From the NCBI GenBank assembly GCA_019424905.1, contig JAHYYP010000027.1, positions 1 through 5,619 of the forward strand: a stretch of DNA of 5,619 nucleotides. The letters are read 5' to 3'. The stretch is from Collinsella sp. (GTDB lineage: Bacteria; Actinomycetota; Coriobacteriia; Coriobacteriales; Coriobacteriaceae). This document shows, one piece after another, positions 1 through 5,406 of this stretch. The stretch's first letter is position 1. Each line of letters opens with the position of its first letter. A model generated the notes under the pieces. It did no database searches and was not told the DNA's origin. It saw only the letters and a program-made list of their open reading frames with translations. Both the position numbers and the translations under genes were made by a program.

Positions 1-650
1 AGCTCAAGGACCAGCAGACTGCCCAGATGCAGGACATGCAGGCCAAGCAGCAAGAAGTCCAGACCGTGCTGAACGGTCTTTCCGACGACGTCAAGGAACT
101 CATGGCTCAGCGCGATTCCGAGATCCTCGCTGCCGCCCAGGCTGAGGAGGCCGCTAGGAAGGCGGCTGCGGCAGCCGCGGCCTCTGCGAACACGGGCTCT
201 TCTTCGGGTGGCTCGAGCTCGGGTGGCGGCTCGTATGCCGGCGGCACCCCGCAACAGACGGGCGGTTCGGGCAAGCAGCAGGCCGTCGTCAATGCGTGCT
301 ACTCGACGCCTTCTCCCGGCCAGGGCTGGTGTGCTGCCTGGGTTACCAACGTCTTCCGCAATGCCGGCGTGGGCTATTTTGGCGGCAACGCGTGTGACAT
401 GTTCAACGCCTGGTGCTATAGCTCCGACCGCTCGGCGCTGCAGGTGGGCATGATCGTGGCCGATTCCTCGCACAGCGGCACGGGTGCTCCGGGCCTTATC
501 TACGGTCATGTGGGTATCTATGTTGGCGGCGGCATCGTAATGAGCAACGAGGGCGCCATTACGTCTAAGTCGCTTGATTCGTTCATCAGCTTTTATGGTA
601 CTGGCTCTGGCGTGCGTTGGGGCTGGCTTGGCGGTATTGCGCTGTCGTAA
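1..650 (+). CDS. Secreted-type cell-wall hydrolase, CHAP/NlpC-P60-like C-terminal domain (5' end missing)
   Basis: The reading frame is open from the window edge (first full codon at 3), so the true start and any signal peptide lie upstream. Numbering from the first visible Met (position 27): residues 1-45 are Gln/Glu/Lys/Ala-rich and look like the end of a coiled coil, 46-53 are an Ala run, 54-82 a Ser/Gly-rich flexible linker, and about 85-207 a compact domain. That domain has GWCAAWV (Cys102) and, further on, GHVGIYVGGG (His161). This is the Cys...His order of CHAP and NlpC/P60 peptidoglycan amidases/endopeptidases, and the Cys-x-x-Trp-Val context fits CHAP best. Extra cysteines at 91, 123 and 130 could form disulfides outside the cell. 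Coiled coil, linker and hydrolase is the architecture of PcsB/CwlO-like division or wall-turnover enzymes, so the inferred role is peptide cleavage in peptidoglycan. The exact bond cut cannot be read from the sequence. The gene converges on murB. Confidence 0.8.
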   Translation, partial: LKDQQTAQMQDMQAKQQEVQTVLNGLSDDVKELMAQRDSEILAAAQAEEAARKAAAAAAASANTGSSSGGSSSGGGSYAGGTPQQTGGSGKQQAVVNACYSTPSPGQGWCAAWVTNVFRNAGVGYFGGNACDMFNAWCYSSDRSALQVGMIVADSSHSGTGAPGLIYGHVGIYVGGGIVMSNEGAITSKSLDSFISFYGTGSGVRWGWLGGIALS

Positions 651-662
651 AGCCGACTGGGG

Positions 663-790
663 CGCGTGCCCGCCCGCAATATATTTGATTGCCTGCTCGG
701 GCAGTCCTGCGCAAGACGAAGGCCACATTAAGTGGCCTTCTTTGCGTGCGGAACTCGCGATCAATCAAATATATTGCGGGCGGGCACGCG
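663..790. repeat. Long perfect inverted repeat (29-bp arms) around a terminator
   Basis: The arms at 663-691 and 762-790 are exact reverse complements over 29 bp, separated by 70 bp. The outer part of each arm is GC-rich (CGCGTGCCCGCCCGC) and the inner part AT-rich (AATATATTTGATTG). The interior holds a complete hairpin terminator (718-743), extended by CGCAA (710-714) pairing with TTGCG (742-746), so much of the segment is self-complementary. It begins 12 nt after the hydrolase stop codon. A simple terminator does not need arms of this length. A non-autonomous palindromic element (MITE- or REP-like) or a conserved 3'-end structure are possible explanations, both inferred. No flanking target duplication is evident. 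Confidence 0.85.
718..743 (+). terminator. Rho-independent terminator of the cell-wall hydrolase gene
   Basis: A 9-bp perfect stem GAAGGCCAC (718-726) pairs with GTGGCCTTC (732-740) around the loop ATTAA, and the arm runs into TTCTTT. It lies 68 nt after the hydrolase stop codon. The T tract is only on the plus-strand side, so it should act mainly on that gene. Confidence 0.8.
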
Positions 791-846
791 GCCCTCTCGG
801 GTTCGGGGCGCGACACACCGGACTGGGTTATCTGAATAAATATGGT

Positions 847-875
847 GAAGGCCCCTTTCGGGGCCTTCTTTGTTT
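847..875 (+). terminator. Second hairpin terminator in the convergent region, possibly bidirectional
   Basis: GAAGGCCCC (847-855) pairs with GGGGCCTTC (860-868) around a 4-nt loop, followed by TTTGTTT. The T tract favours plus-strand termination, as a backup for read-through from the hydrolase gene. Read on the minus strand the loop is GAAA, a stable GNRA tetraloop, followed by an AT-rich but poor T tract, so it may also end murB transcripts. The murB stop codon (874-876) overlaps the plus-strand T tract. Confidence 0.75.
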
Positions 876-1836
876 AGAGGAATTCGCCTACTCGGTGGAC
901 TTCGGGTTCTAGGTCTACGTCGAATTGGTCTTTGACGGTTGTTTGGATGTGGCGGATGAGTTCGTCGACATCGGCGGCGGTGGCGTGGTCGGCGTTGACG
1001 ATGAAGCCGCAGTGCTTTTCGCTCACCTGCGCGCCGCCGATGGCGTGTCCTCGCAGGCCGGCGTCCATGATGAGCTTGCCGGCAAAGTAGCCCTCGGGGC
1101 GCTTGAAGGTGGAGCCGGCACTCGGCATGTCGAGCGGCTGCTTGTCCTCGCGGCGCTGGCGGTAGTCGTCCATGTCGGCCTTGATCATCGCGGCGTTGCC
1201 CGGGGCGAGATTGAAAGTGGCCGAAAGCACGACGAAACCGTCGTCGGCAATGCGGCTCTTGCGATAGCCCAGGTTGAGCTCATCGACATCGAACTCGATA
1301 ATGCTGCCGCTACCGCGGGTGCCGTCGTCGAGCATGCGGGCGGGCTTGTAGGCGCGCACGGACTCCAGCACATCGGCCATGCAAGCGCCGTATGCTCCGG
1401 CGTTCATGTAGCAGGCACCGCCGACCGATCCGGGAATGCCCGAGATGGGCTCCATGCCGGTAAGGCCGGCCTCGGCTGCCGCGGCTGCGACATCGGAAAG
1501 CAAGGCGCCGGCTGCCGCCGTGACGTGCGTGCCGTCGACCGTAATGTCGGAGAGGCCCTCGCCCAGCGCTACGACGACGCCGCGGATGCCCTTGTCGCCG
1601 ACGAGCAAGTCGGAGCCGTTGCCCACGATGGTGAGTGGTAGATTGCAGCGATAGCAGGTATCGAGCGTGGCGACGAGGCCCTGCTCAGTATCGGGCGTGA
1701 CAAAGACGTCGGCCGGACCGCCGATCTTAAACGTGGTGTGCTCGCGCATGGGCTCGCTCATCAGCACGTTGTCCTCGCCGGCAACGCCAGCGAGCGCGCA
1801 CAGCAGGTCCTCGTTAAAAAAATCGTTCTCGTGCAT
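874..1836 (-). CDS. murB: UDP-N-acetylenolpyruvoylglucosamine reductase (MurB)
   Basis: This cytoplasmic FAD enzyme uses NADPH to reduce UDP-GlcNAc-enolpyruvate to UDP-N-acetylmuramate, the second committed step of peptidoglycan precursor synthesis after MurA. The 320-residue protein shows the family signatures in order: HTTFKIGGPAD ending at residue 43, GNGSDLL (72-78) and PGSVGGACYMNAGAYG (135-150) of the FAD-binding region, LGYRKS with the conserved Arg192, GSTFKRP with the catalytic-type Ser242, and LEPEV (309-313) carrying the C-terminal catalytic Glu. All key residues are intact and the length suits the family. The frame stays open 33 codons further upstream, but that extension runs through the promoter and is not MurB-like. 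The ATG at 1836 is preceded by AAAAGGCGG at 8-nt spacing and is chosen as the start. It is divergent from the LacI-type gene and convergent with the hydrolase gene. Confidence 0.96.
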   Translation of the reverse strand: MHENDFFNEDLLCALAGVAGEDNVLMSEPMREHTTFKIGGPADVFVTPDTEQGLVATLDTCYRCNLPLTIVGNGSDLLVGDKGIRGVVVALGEGLSDITVDGTHVTAAAGALLSDVAAAAAEAGLTGMEPISGIPGSVGGACYMNAGAYGACMADVLESVRAYKPARMLDDGTRGSGSIIEFDVDELNLGYRKSRIADDGFVVLSATFNLAPGNAAMIKADMDDYRQRREDKQPLDMPSAGSTFKRPEGYFAGKLIMDAGLRGHAIGGAQVSEKHCGFIVNADHATAADVDELIRHIQTTVKDQFDVDLEPEVHRVGEFL

Positions 1837-1844
1837 ACGAATAT

Positions 1845-1853
1845 CCGCCTTTT
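1845..1853 (-). promoter_or_regulatory. Ribosome binding site of murB
   Basis: On the minus strand this reads AAAAGGCGG, one mismatch from AAGGAGG, and lies 8 nt before the ATG at 1836. It decides the murB start against the longer open frame beginning at 1935. Confidence 0.65.
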
Positions 1854-1868
1854 GGTGGTCGTTGTCAT

Positions 1869-1878
1869 CAATCGATTG
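1869..1878. promoter_or_regulatory. Candidate LacI-type operator (palindrome CAATCGATTG)
   Basis: This is a perfect 10-bp palindrome with a central CG, the pattern expected for LacI-family operators whose hinge helix inserts at a central CpG. It lies between the likely murB -10 box and the murB start, about where transcription should begin, in the region shared with the divergent LacI-type gene. A 10-bp palindrome can occur by chance in 180 bp, so the call is tentative. Confidence 0.35.
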
Positions 1879-1879
1879 C

Positions 1880-1885
1880 AATATA
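1880..1885 (-). promoter_or_regulatory. Probable murB -10 box
   Basis: The minus strand reads TATATT here, 44 nt upstream of the murB ATG. No good -35 hexamer is visible at 16-18 bp, so the promoter is either weak or activator-helped. Transcription would start near 1873, inside the CAATCGATTG palindrome. Confidence 0.4.
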
Positions 1886-1978
1886 CCCCACCCGGACGGA
1901 TTTGGTGCGCTGGCGGCGATAAAACAGCCGTCCACCGGATTGGTAAAGTGTTTATCACCGAGGTAGAGGGGTAGTCGC

Positions 1979-1984
1979 TATACT
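1979..1984 (+). promoter_or_regulatory. Probable -10 box of the LacI-type gene
   Basis: TATACT matches the sigma-70-type -10 consensus at five of six positions and sits 35 nt before the start codon. The best -35 candidate at suitable spacing (around 1955-1960) is poor. Transcription would start near 1990. Confidence 0.4.
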
Positions 1985-2007
1985 TTCAAGAGATTGCGCG
2001 TAAACCC

Positions 2008-2015
2008 GGAAGGAG
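2008..2015 (+). promoter_or_regulatory. Ribosome binding site of the LacI-type gene
   Basis: GGAAGGAG lies 4 nt before the ATG at 2020. This strong site fixes the start so that the protein begins directly with its DNA-binding helix-turn-helix. Confidence 0.75.
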
Positions 2016-2019
2016 CGAG

Positions 2020-3048
2020 ATGGCCAACAAAGTCACCCTCAAGCAGATCGCCCAGGAGGTGGGGCTTTCCCCCTCGTCGGTCTCGCTTGTTCTCAATAAT
2101 CGGCCCTGTCGCATCTCGGAAGAAAACCGCAAGCGCATCAAAGAGGTCGCGGCGCGCAACCACTATGTTCCCAACCAGATTGCGCGCAGCCTGGTCATGC
2201 GCGAGTCGCGCACGCTGGGCCTTATCGTCCCTAACATCGAGAGCCGCTTTTTTGCCTCGCTCGCCGGTAGCCTGGAAAAGCGCTGCCGCGAGGACGGCTA
2301 TGCGCTCTTCATTACCAGCTCGGGCGGAAGCGCCGATGACGATCTGGAGCTGCTGCGCCAGCTGGTGACGCGCGGCGTTGATGGCGTCTTCCTGGTGGTG
2401 GGTGACGAGTTCTCCGATGACCGCGCCCTGCGCGAAGAAGTCAGCCACCTGCCCATCCCGGCCGTAATGGTCGACCGTGCCATTGAGGGGCTCGAGTGCG
2501 ACAAGGTGATGTTCGACCACGAGATGGGCGGCTATATGGCCACCCGCTATCTGATCGAGCAAGGCCACCGCCGTATTGCCTGCCTGGTTAATGCCCGCCG
2601 TTCCAATACGGGTCGCAAGCGACTTGCCGGCTATGAGCGCGCGCTGCGCGAGGTTGGCCTGCCGATCGACGCGCGTTTGGAGTTTGAGAGCGAGTACTAC
2701 ATTCCGAGCGCATACGAGGCCTCGGAGGCAGTGCTCGCAACTGACGCCACCGCCGTGTTCGCAAGCTCGGATAACATTGCCCTCGGTTTGCTCAAGCGCT
2801 TGCACGAGATGGGGAAGAGCATCCCGGGCGATATCTCGGTGGTGAGCTATGACAACTCGGCGGCCGACGTTCTCTTTGAGCCGGCACTGACCGCGATTGA
2901 GCAGGACCCTGGTGTCCTTGCGGAGCATGCTTTTGGCTGCATGTCCAAGCGTCTTGCCGGTAGGGGCGGCAGGCGTGCCGAAGAGGTCGTTCTGGAGCCG
3001 GAGCTTATCGTTAAGGACAGCGTGCTCGAGCTTACCGAATGTAGCTAA
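2020..3048 (+). CDS. LacI-family transcriptional regulator
   Basis: The 342-residue protein has full family length. Residues 5-24 (VTLKQIAQEVGLSPSSVSLV) are the classic LacI helix-turn-helix. NHYVPNQIARSL (47-58) contains the hinge helix ARSL, whose Leu normally wedges into a central CpG of the operator. From 65 on comes the periplasmic-binding-protein-like effector domain: TLGLIVPNI, GVDGVFLVV (119-127), the ligand-region GRKRLAGYERAL (198-209), SSDNIALGLL (249-258), ISVVSYDN (272-279) and the PALTAIEQDP element (288-297). It is probably a sugar- or nucleoside-responsive repressor, but the ligand cannot be told. No transporter or glycosidase gene is adjacent. The 5' neighbour is divergent murB, and a long hairpin follows the stop codon. 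It could regulate itself through the shared intergenic region or act on distant genes. Confidence 0.93.
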   Translation: MANKVTLKQIAQEVGLSPSSVSLVLNNRPCRISEENRKRIKEVAARNHYVPNQIARSLVMRESRTLGLIVPNIESRFFASLAGSLEKRCREDGYALFITSSGGSADDDLELLRQLVTRGVDGVFLVVGDEFSDDRALREEVSHLPIPAVMVDRAIEGLECDKVMFDHEMGGYMATRYLIEQGHRRIACLVNARRSNTGRKRLAGYERALREVGLPIDARLEFESEYYIPSAYEASEAVLATDATAVFASSDNIALGLLKRLHEMGKSIPGDISVVSYDNSAADVLFEPALTAIEQDPGVLAEHAFGCMSKRLAGRGGRRAEEVVLEPELIVKDSVLELTECS

Positions 3049-3102
3049 GCGTACTTGTTTGTTTGCATAGATTGCATGCGGAGTGTCCGCTATTTGCCGG
3101 CG

Positions 3103-3175
3103 GGGCCGGGGTGCCTGCCTTGTTTTGAAAAGTGGGCTCCGCGAACTTCTCAAAACAAGGCAGGCACCCCGGCCC
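3103..3175. repeat. Long perfect inverted repeat (26-bp arms) after the LacI-type gene
   Basis: The arms at 3103-3128 and 3150-3175 are exact reverse complements, with a 21-nt centre. After a single A/C mismatch, four more bases pair (AAGT with ACTT), so 30 of 31 positions match. The arm contains GGGGTGCCTGCC next to TTGTTTTGA. No T tract follows on either strand, so it is not a canonical terminator. It starts 54 nt after the LacI-type stop codon. It shares GTGCCYGCC and an inner TTTGA with the repeat at 663-790, which suggests a common repeat family. Confidence 0.88.
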
Positions 3176-3211
3176 TCGTCCGTAAACTCTTCCGCTGGGC
3201 GAGCCATAGAC

Positions 3212-3240
3212 GCCGCGTACCGATACGGTAAAGTGGCGGC
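3212..3240. promoter_or_regulatory. Nested inverted repeat upstream of the 163-residue protein gene
   Basis: TACCG-ATA-CGGTA (3218-3230) is nested inside GCCGC (3212-3216) and GCGGC (3236-3240). It overlaps the -35 zone of the promoter at 3251-3259, where an operator could act. The arms are short (5 bp each), so this is only a candidate. Confidence 0.25.
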
Positions 3241-3250
3241 TTGAAATTGG

Positions 3251-3259
3251 TGCTATATT
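3251..3259 (+). promoter_or_regulatory. Extended -10 promoter of the three-gene operon
   Basis: TGCTATATT is an extended -10 (TGn plus TATATT) located 37 nt before the ATG at 3297. The -35 region is weak, as is common for extended -10 promoters. It would drive the 163-residue protein gene and the two GntR-type genes. Confidence 0.5.
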
Positions 3260-3285
3260 CAGCTTGAGTTGTTTAATGCTAGTAC

Positions 3286-3292
3286 GGGAGGG
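3286..3292 (+). promoter_or_regulatory. Ribosome binding site that sets the start at 3297
   Basis: GGGAGGG lies 4 nt before ATG 3297. It favours this start over the in-frame TTG at 3264, which has no such site and falls at the predicted transcription start. Confidence 0.7.
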
Positions 3293-3296
3293 TGAT

Positions 3297-3788
3297 ATGG
3301 GGCTGTTCAAGAAGAAAAACCCGCAGGATGCCTTTGATCCCGATGTGTTTACCATCACGGATACGATTTTGGACCCACCGCGGTTTACGTTTTTGCCGGC
3401 TATCTACCAGGATGCCACGCGCCGCAAGTGGGCCGTGCATCAGCGCGGCGGCGAGCCGAAGATTTTTGACTATGCGGATGTGCTGCAGTGCGAGATTGCC
3501 GAGACCGGAAATCCCGAGGATGTGCCGGAGCTCAGCAAACGCGAACTGGCTCAGCAGATTTTGATTAATCCAGCTCAGGCTACCAAAAACAACGCTGCCA
3601 AGCGTAATATGTGCCTTGGTATGGGTGTCATCGTTGTCGTGCAAACCGGCAAGGATGAGATTTCGAAGCTTGAGATTCCGGTGACCGCGGGCGAAGTCAA
3701 GCGAGACTCCGGCCTATATCGGTCGTATCGGAACGTTGCGGAGCAGATCAAAGAAGCCTTCGACGCCATGAGGCGTCCGGAGCAATGA
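3297..3788 (+). CDS. Uncharacterised 163-residue soluble protein
   Basis: I do not recognise a named family with confidence. The protein starts with a basic stretch (MGLFKKK) and has no convincing signal peptide. A short hydrophobic run (CLGMGVIVVVQT, 106-117) looks more like a buried strand than a membrane span. The pattern of an early IFDYADVLQCEIAETG (56-71), a central strand, and a closing SGLYRSYRNVAEQIKEAF (138-155) recalls small beta-rich domains often found in SHOCT- or DUF4428-associated hypothetical proteins, which are probably PH-like. That likeness is from memory of the pattern and is weak. The start is chosen for the GGGAGGG site. The first GntR-type gene begins 35 nt after the stop with no terminator between, so the two are probably co-transcribed. 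Confidence 0.8.
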   Translation: MGLFKKKNPQDAFDPDVFTITDTILDPPRFTFLPAIYQDATRRKWAVHQRGGEPKIFDYADVLQCEIAETGNPEDVPELSKRELAQQILINPAQATKNNAAKRNMCLGMGVIVVVQTGKDEISKLEIPVTAGEVKRDSGLYRSYRNVAEQIKEAFDAMRRPEQ

Positions 3789-3808
3789 TTCCTGCAGCAT
3801 CAAGCAGT

Positions 3809-3815
3809 TGAGGAG
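3809..3815 (+). promoter_or_regulatory. Ribosome binding site of the first GntR-type gene
   Basis: TGAGGAG lies 8 nt before ATG 3824. The in-frame TTG at 3818 would be only 2 nt away, too close, so ATG 3824 is the preferred start. Confidence 0.65.
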
Positions 3816-3823
3816 TCTTGCCC

Positions 3824-4591
3824 ATGTCGAGTGAACCATATGCGATTCCGCCCAAAGACCGCGCCTTTGAGGGCATTCTTTGGTATATCAAACATTATGA
3901 CCTGCAGAGTGGCGACCGGCTGCCCGCCGAGCGTGTGCTCTGTGAAGAGCTGGGCGTGTCGCGCACGGCGTTGCGTGCTGCGATCACGCGCCTTATTTCG
4001 TGCGGAACTTTGGAAAGCCGCCGCGGTTCGGGCACCTATGTGTGTCCTCCCAAACCGCTGAACATCTTTCAGGAAACATGGAACTATACGCAGGCGGTGG
4101 AGAGGGTTGGCTCAAAGTCGACCGCGCACCTGGTTTGGTCCAAGGTCGTGTATGCCGATATCGATCTTGCCCAAAAAGCCCAGATCGACCTGGGCATGCC
4201 GCTCTTCTGCATTCGGCGCGTGCGTGTGGTCAACGGTTCCCCGGCATCGATCGAGACGGCTTACGTCAATCTGTCTTTGTGCCCCTCGCTTCCCGATCAC
4301 GATTTTGAGCAGGAAAGCCTCTACGACGTTTTGCTCAAGGAGGGGAATGTCCATGTGACGCACGGCAAGGAGCATATTTCCATCAGCCGTCTGAACGCCG
4401 ACGAGGCCAAGTTGCTGAATGCTCAGGAGGGCACGCCGGTGTTTTACAAGGCTTCGCACGAGCGCGACGAGACCGATGGCTTTGTCGAGTATTGCAAGTC
4501 CGTGATTCTGCCGACCAAGTATCGTTTTGCCGATAACGGCGAGGCAGACGGCGTTGCGACGAAGGTGGGTGTCGAATGGCTGATGCAGTAG
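3824..4591 (+). CDS. GntR-family regulator, HutC/UTRA type (first of a pair)
   Basis: The 255-residue protein has a winged helix at about 14-75: GDRLPAERVLCEELGVSRTA (30-49) leads into the recognition helix (TALRAAITRLISCGTLESR) and the wing RRGSGTYV (66-73). From about 96 to 235 it has a UTRA-type effector domain: PLFCIRRVRVVNGSPASIET (126-145), SLYDVLLKEGNVHVTHGKEHISI (165-187), and LNADEAKLLNAQEGTPVFY (190-208), the usual closing pattern in which a reduced-complexity ligand pocket senses a small, often phosphorylated, sugar. HutC-type proteins normally repress a neighbouring uptake or catabolic operon until the ligand binds. The last 16 bp overlap the next gene in another frame, so translation of the two is likely coupled. 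It is only moderately similar to its partner and is not a recent duplicate. Confidence 0.93.
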   Translation: MSSEPYAIPPKDRAFEGILWYIKHYDLQSGDRLPAERVLCEELGVSRTALRAAITRLISCGTLESRRGSGTYVCPPKPLNIFQETWNYTQAVERVGSKSTAHLVWSKVVYADIDLAQKAQIDLGMPLFCIRRVRVVNGSPASIETAYVNLSLCPSLPDHDFEQESLYDVLLKEGNVHVTHGKEHISISRLNADEAKLLNAQEGTPVFYKASHERDETDGFVEYCKSVILPTKYRFADNGEADGVATKVGVEWLMQ

Positions 4592-5289
4592 AAGACTTGC
4601 CGGTTTACAAACAAATTCGCCGCTGTATTGCGGAGCGAATCGAGCGCGGCGACTACCCGACGGGCTCGATGATTCCGTCCGAAAACGAGCTGGCCGAGGA
4701 GTTTGGCACGACACGCCTGACAATCCGAAGCGCCATGGACGAGCTGGTCAAAAGTGGCCAGATTCGTCGCGTGCAGGGCAAAGGCGCCTTTGTGGGACAC
4801 AAGTGGTTTGACGAGCACGAACGCAAGGGCGGCTTCCGCCAGTCGGTTTTGGCATCGGGCGCGACGCCGTCGGTGCGCATCCTGGCGCGCTCCAAACGCT
4901 ACGCCGGCCCGTATTATGCCGACTTGTTTGGCATCGCCGAGGACGATCTGCTTTACTCGGTGCGCCGCCTCAACTGCATCGATGGTGAGCCCGTATCGAT
5001 CGAGATGACACTGATTCCGTGCCTGCTGTTTCCGGGCATCGAAGACGTGGACATTTCGGTCTTCAGCCTGTTCGAGACCTACGATATGTTGGGACGCAAG
5101 CCAGATCAGTCGGTAGAGAAACTCGATATCGAGGCGCTGGGCGCACGCGATGCGAGTTTGCTCAATCTTGAGCCGGGCGATCTGGCGCTCGTGCTGGAAG
5201 GCCTGACCTATGACTCGAGTGGGCAGGCAATCGAGCATGCCAAGTCTTTTACCCGCGGCGACGCCGGCGGATATACCTACAACTATTAG
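4576..5289 (+). CDS. GntR-family regulator, HutC/UTRA type (second of a pair)
   Basis: The 237-residue protein has a winged helix at about 8-73: LPVYKQIRRCIAERIERGDY, PSENELAEEFGTTRLTIRSA (34-53) and the wing RRVQGKGAFV (64-73). This matches the HutC-type pattern more closely than its partner. A UTRA effector domain follows from about 86: GFRQSVLASGATPSVRIL (86-103), LLYSVRRLNCIDGEPVSIEM (125-144), VEKLDIEALGARDASLLNL (180-198) and the closing LVLEGLTYDSSGQAIEHAKS (205-224). Effectors in this group are typically sugar phosphates, but the ligand here is unknown. The start codon lies inside the end of the first regulator gene with a weak GGTGGG site at 4565-4570, which suggests translational coupling. 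A terminator follows 6 nt after the stop. The next gene downstream is the obvious candidate target. Confidence 0.94.
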   Translation: MADAVEDLPVYKQIRRCIAERIERGDYPTGSMIPSENELAEEFGTTRLTIRSAMDELVKSGQIRRVQGKGAFVGHKWFDEHERKGGFRQSVLASGATPSVRILARSKRYAGPYYADLFGIAEDDLLYSVRRLNCIDGEPVSIEMTLIPCLLFPGIEDVDISVFSLFETYDMLGRKPDQSVEKLDIEALGARDASLLNLEPGDLALVLEGLTYDSSGQAIEHAKSFTRGDAGGYTYNY

Positions 5290-5295
5290 CGTCTA

Positions 5296-5330
5296 GAGCG
5301 TCCCTGCGCATGGCGGGGGCGCTCGTTTTT
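5296..5330 (+). terminator. Rho-independent terminator ending the operon
   Basis: GAGCGTCCC pairs with GGGGCGCTC through one G-T pair, with CGCTC at 5320-5324, and is followed by GTTTTT. It starts 6 nt after the second regulator's stop codon and separates the operon from the gene at 5565, which therefore needs its own promoter. Confidence 0.8.
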
Positions 5331-5397
5331 ACGGATATATGTCGCTTGACCGATGAGCGGCAAAAACTGACCGTCTACCGAGAGGGGAGGATGAAAT

Positions 5398-5403
5398 TAT
5401 AAA
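5398..5403 (+). promoter_or_regulatory. Candidate -10 box of the gene at 5565
   Basis: TATAAA sits in an AT-rich patch (ATTATAAAATC) with only a weak -35 (around 5374-5379). Transcription would begin near 5410, inside the first GGTATTAARAAC repeat. TGTAAT at 5427-5432 is an alternative -10. Confidence 0.4.
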
Positions 5404-5406
5404 ATC

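Noticed and set aside
791..846. Possible tRNA or small RNA, from a GGTTCGG stretch resembling a T loop
   Set aside because: No acceptor, D or anticodon stems can be drawn around it and there is no promoter.
574..912. Short open frames on both strands through the 663-790 repeat that encode the same ACPPAIYLI peptide
   Set aside because: The shared peptide is a direct consequence of the inverted repeat being read from both sides. The frames cross terminators and lack ribosome binding sites.
925..1641. A 238-codon open frame on the plus strand across murB
   Set aside because: It is antisense to an intact murB and composed of low-complexity Val/Gly/Ala/Asp sequence typical of a GC-rich shadow frame.
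1837..1935. A longer murB start at 1935
   Set aside because: The extra 33 residues are not MurB-like, overlap the probable murB promoter, and have no good ribosome binding site. The start at 1836 has one.
3078..3095. Small hairpin GCGGA-GTG-TCCGC followed by TATTT after the LacI-type gene
   Set aside because: The stem is only 5 bp with an interrupted T tract, too weak to call as a terminator without transcript data.
1978..3207. A 409-codon open frame on the minus strand across the LacI-type gene
   Set aside because: It is antisense to a protein with clear LacI signatures, has no domain-like pattern or ribosome binding site, and is the kind of open frame expected opposite a GC-rich gene. It also runs through the inverted repeat at 3103-3175.
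4444..5238. A 264-codon open frame on the minus strand across the two GntR-type genes
   Set aside because: It is opposite two well-supported regulators, spans their junction, and shows no recognisable protein features.
5391..5402. A four-codon frame (Met-Lys-Leu-stop) right after GAGGGGAGG
   Set aside because: The purine-rich site touches the ATG with no spacing, and the segment lies upstream of the likely transcription start.
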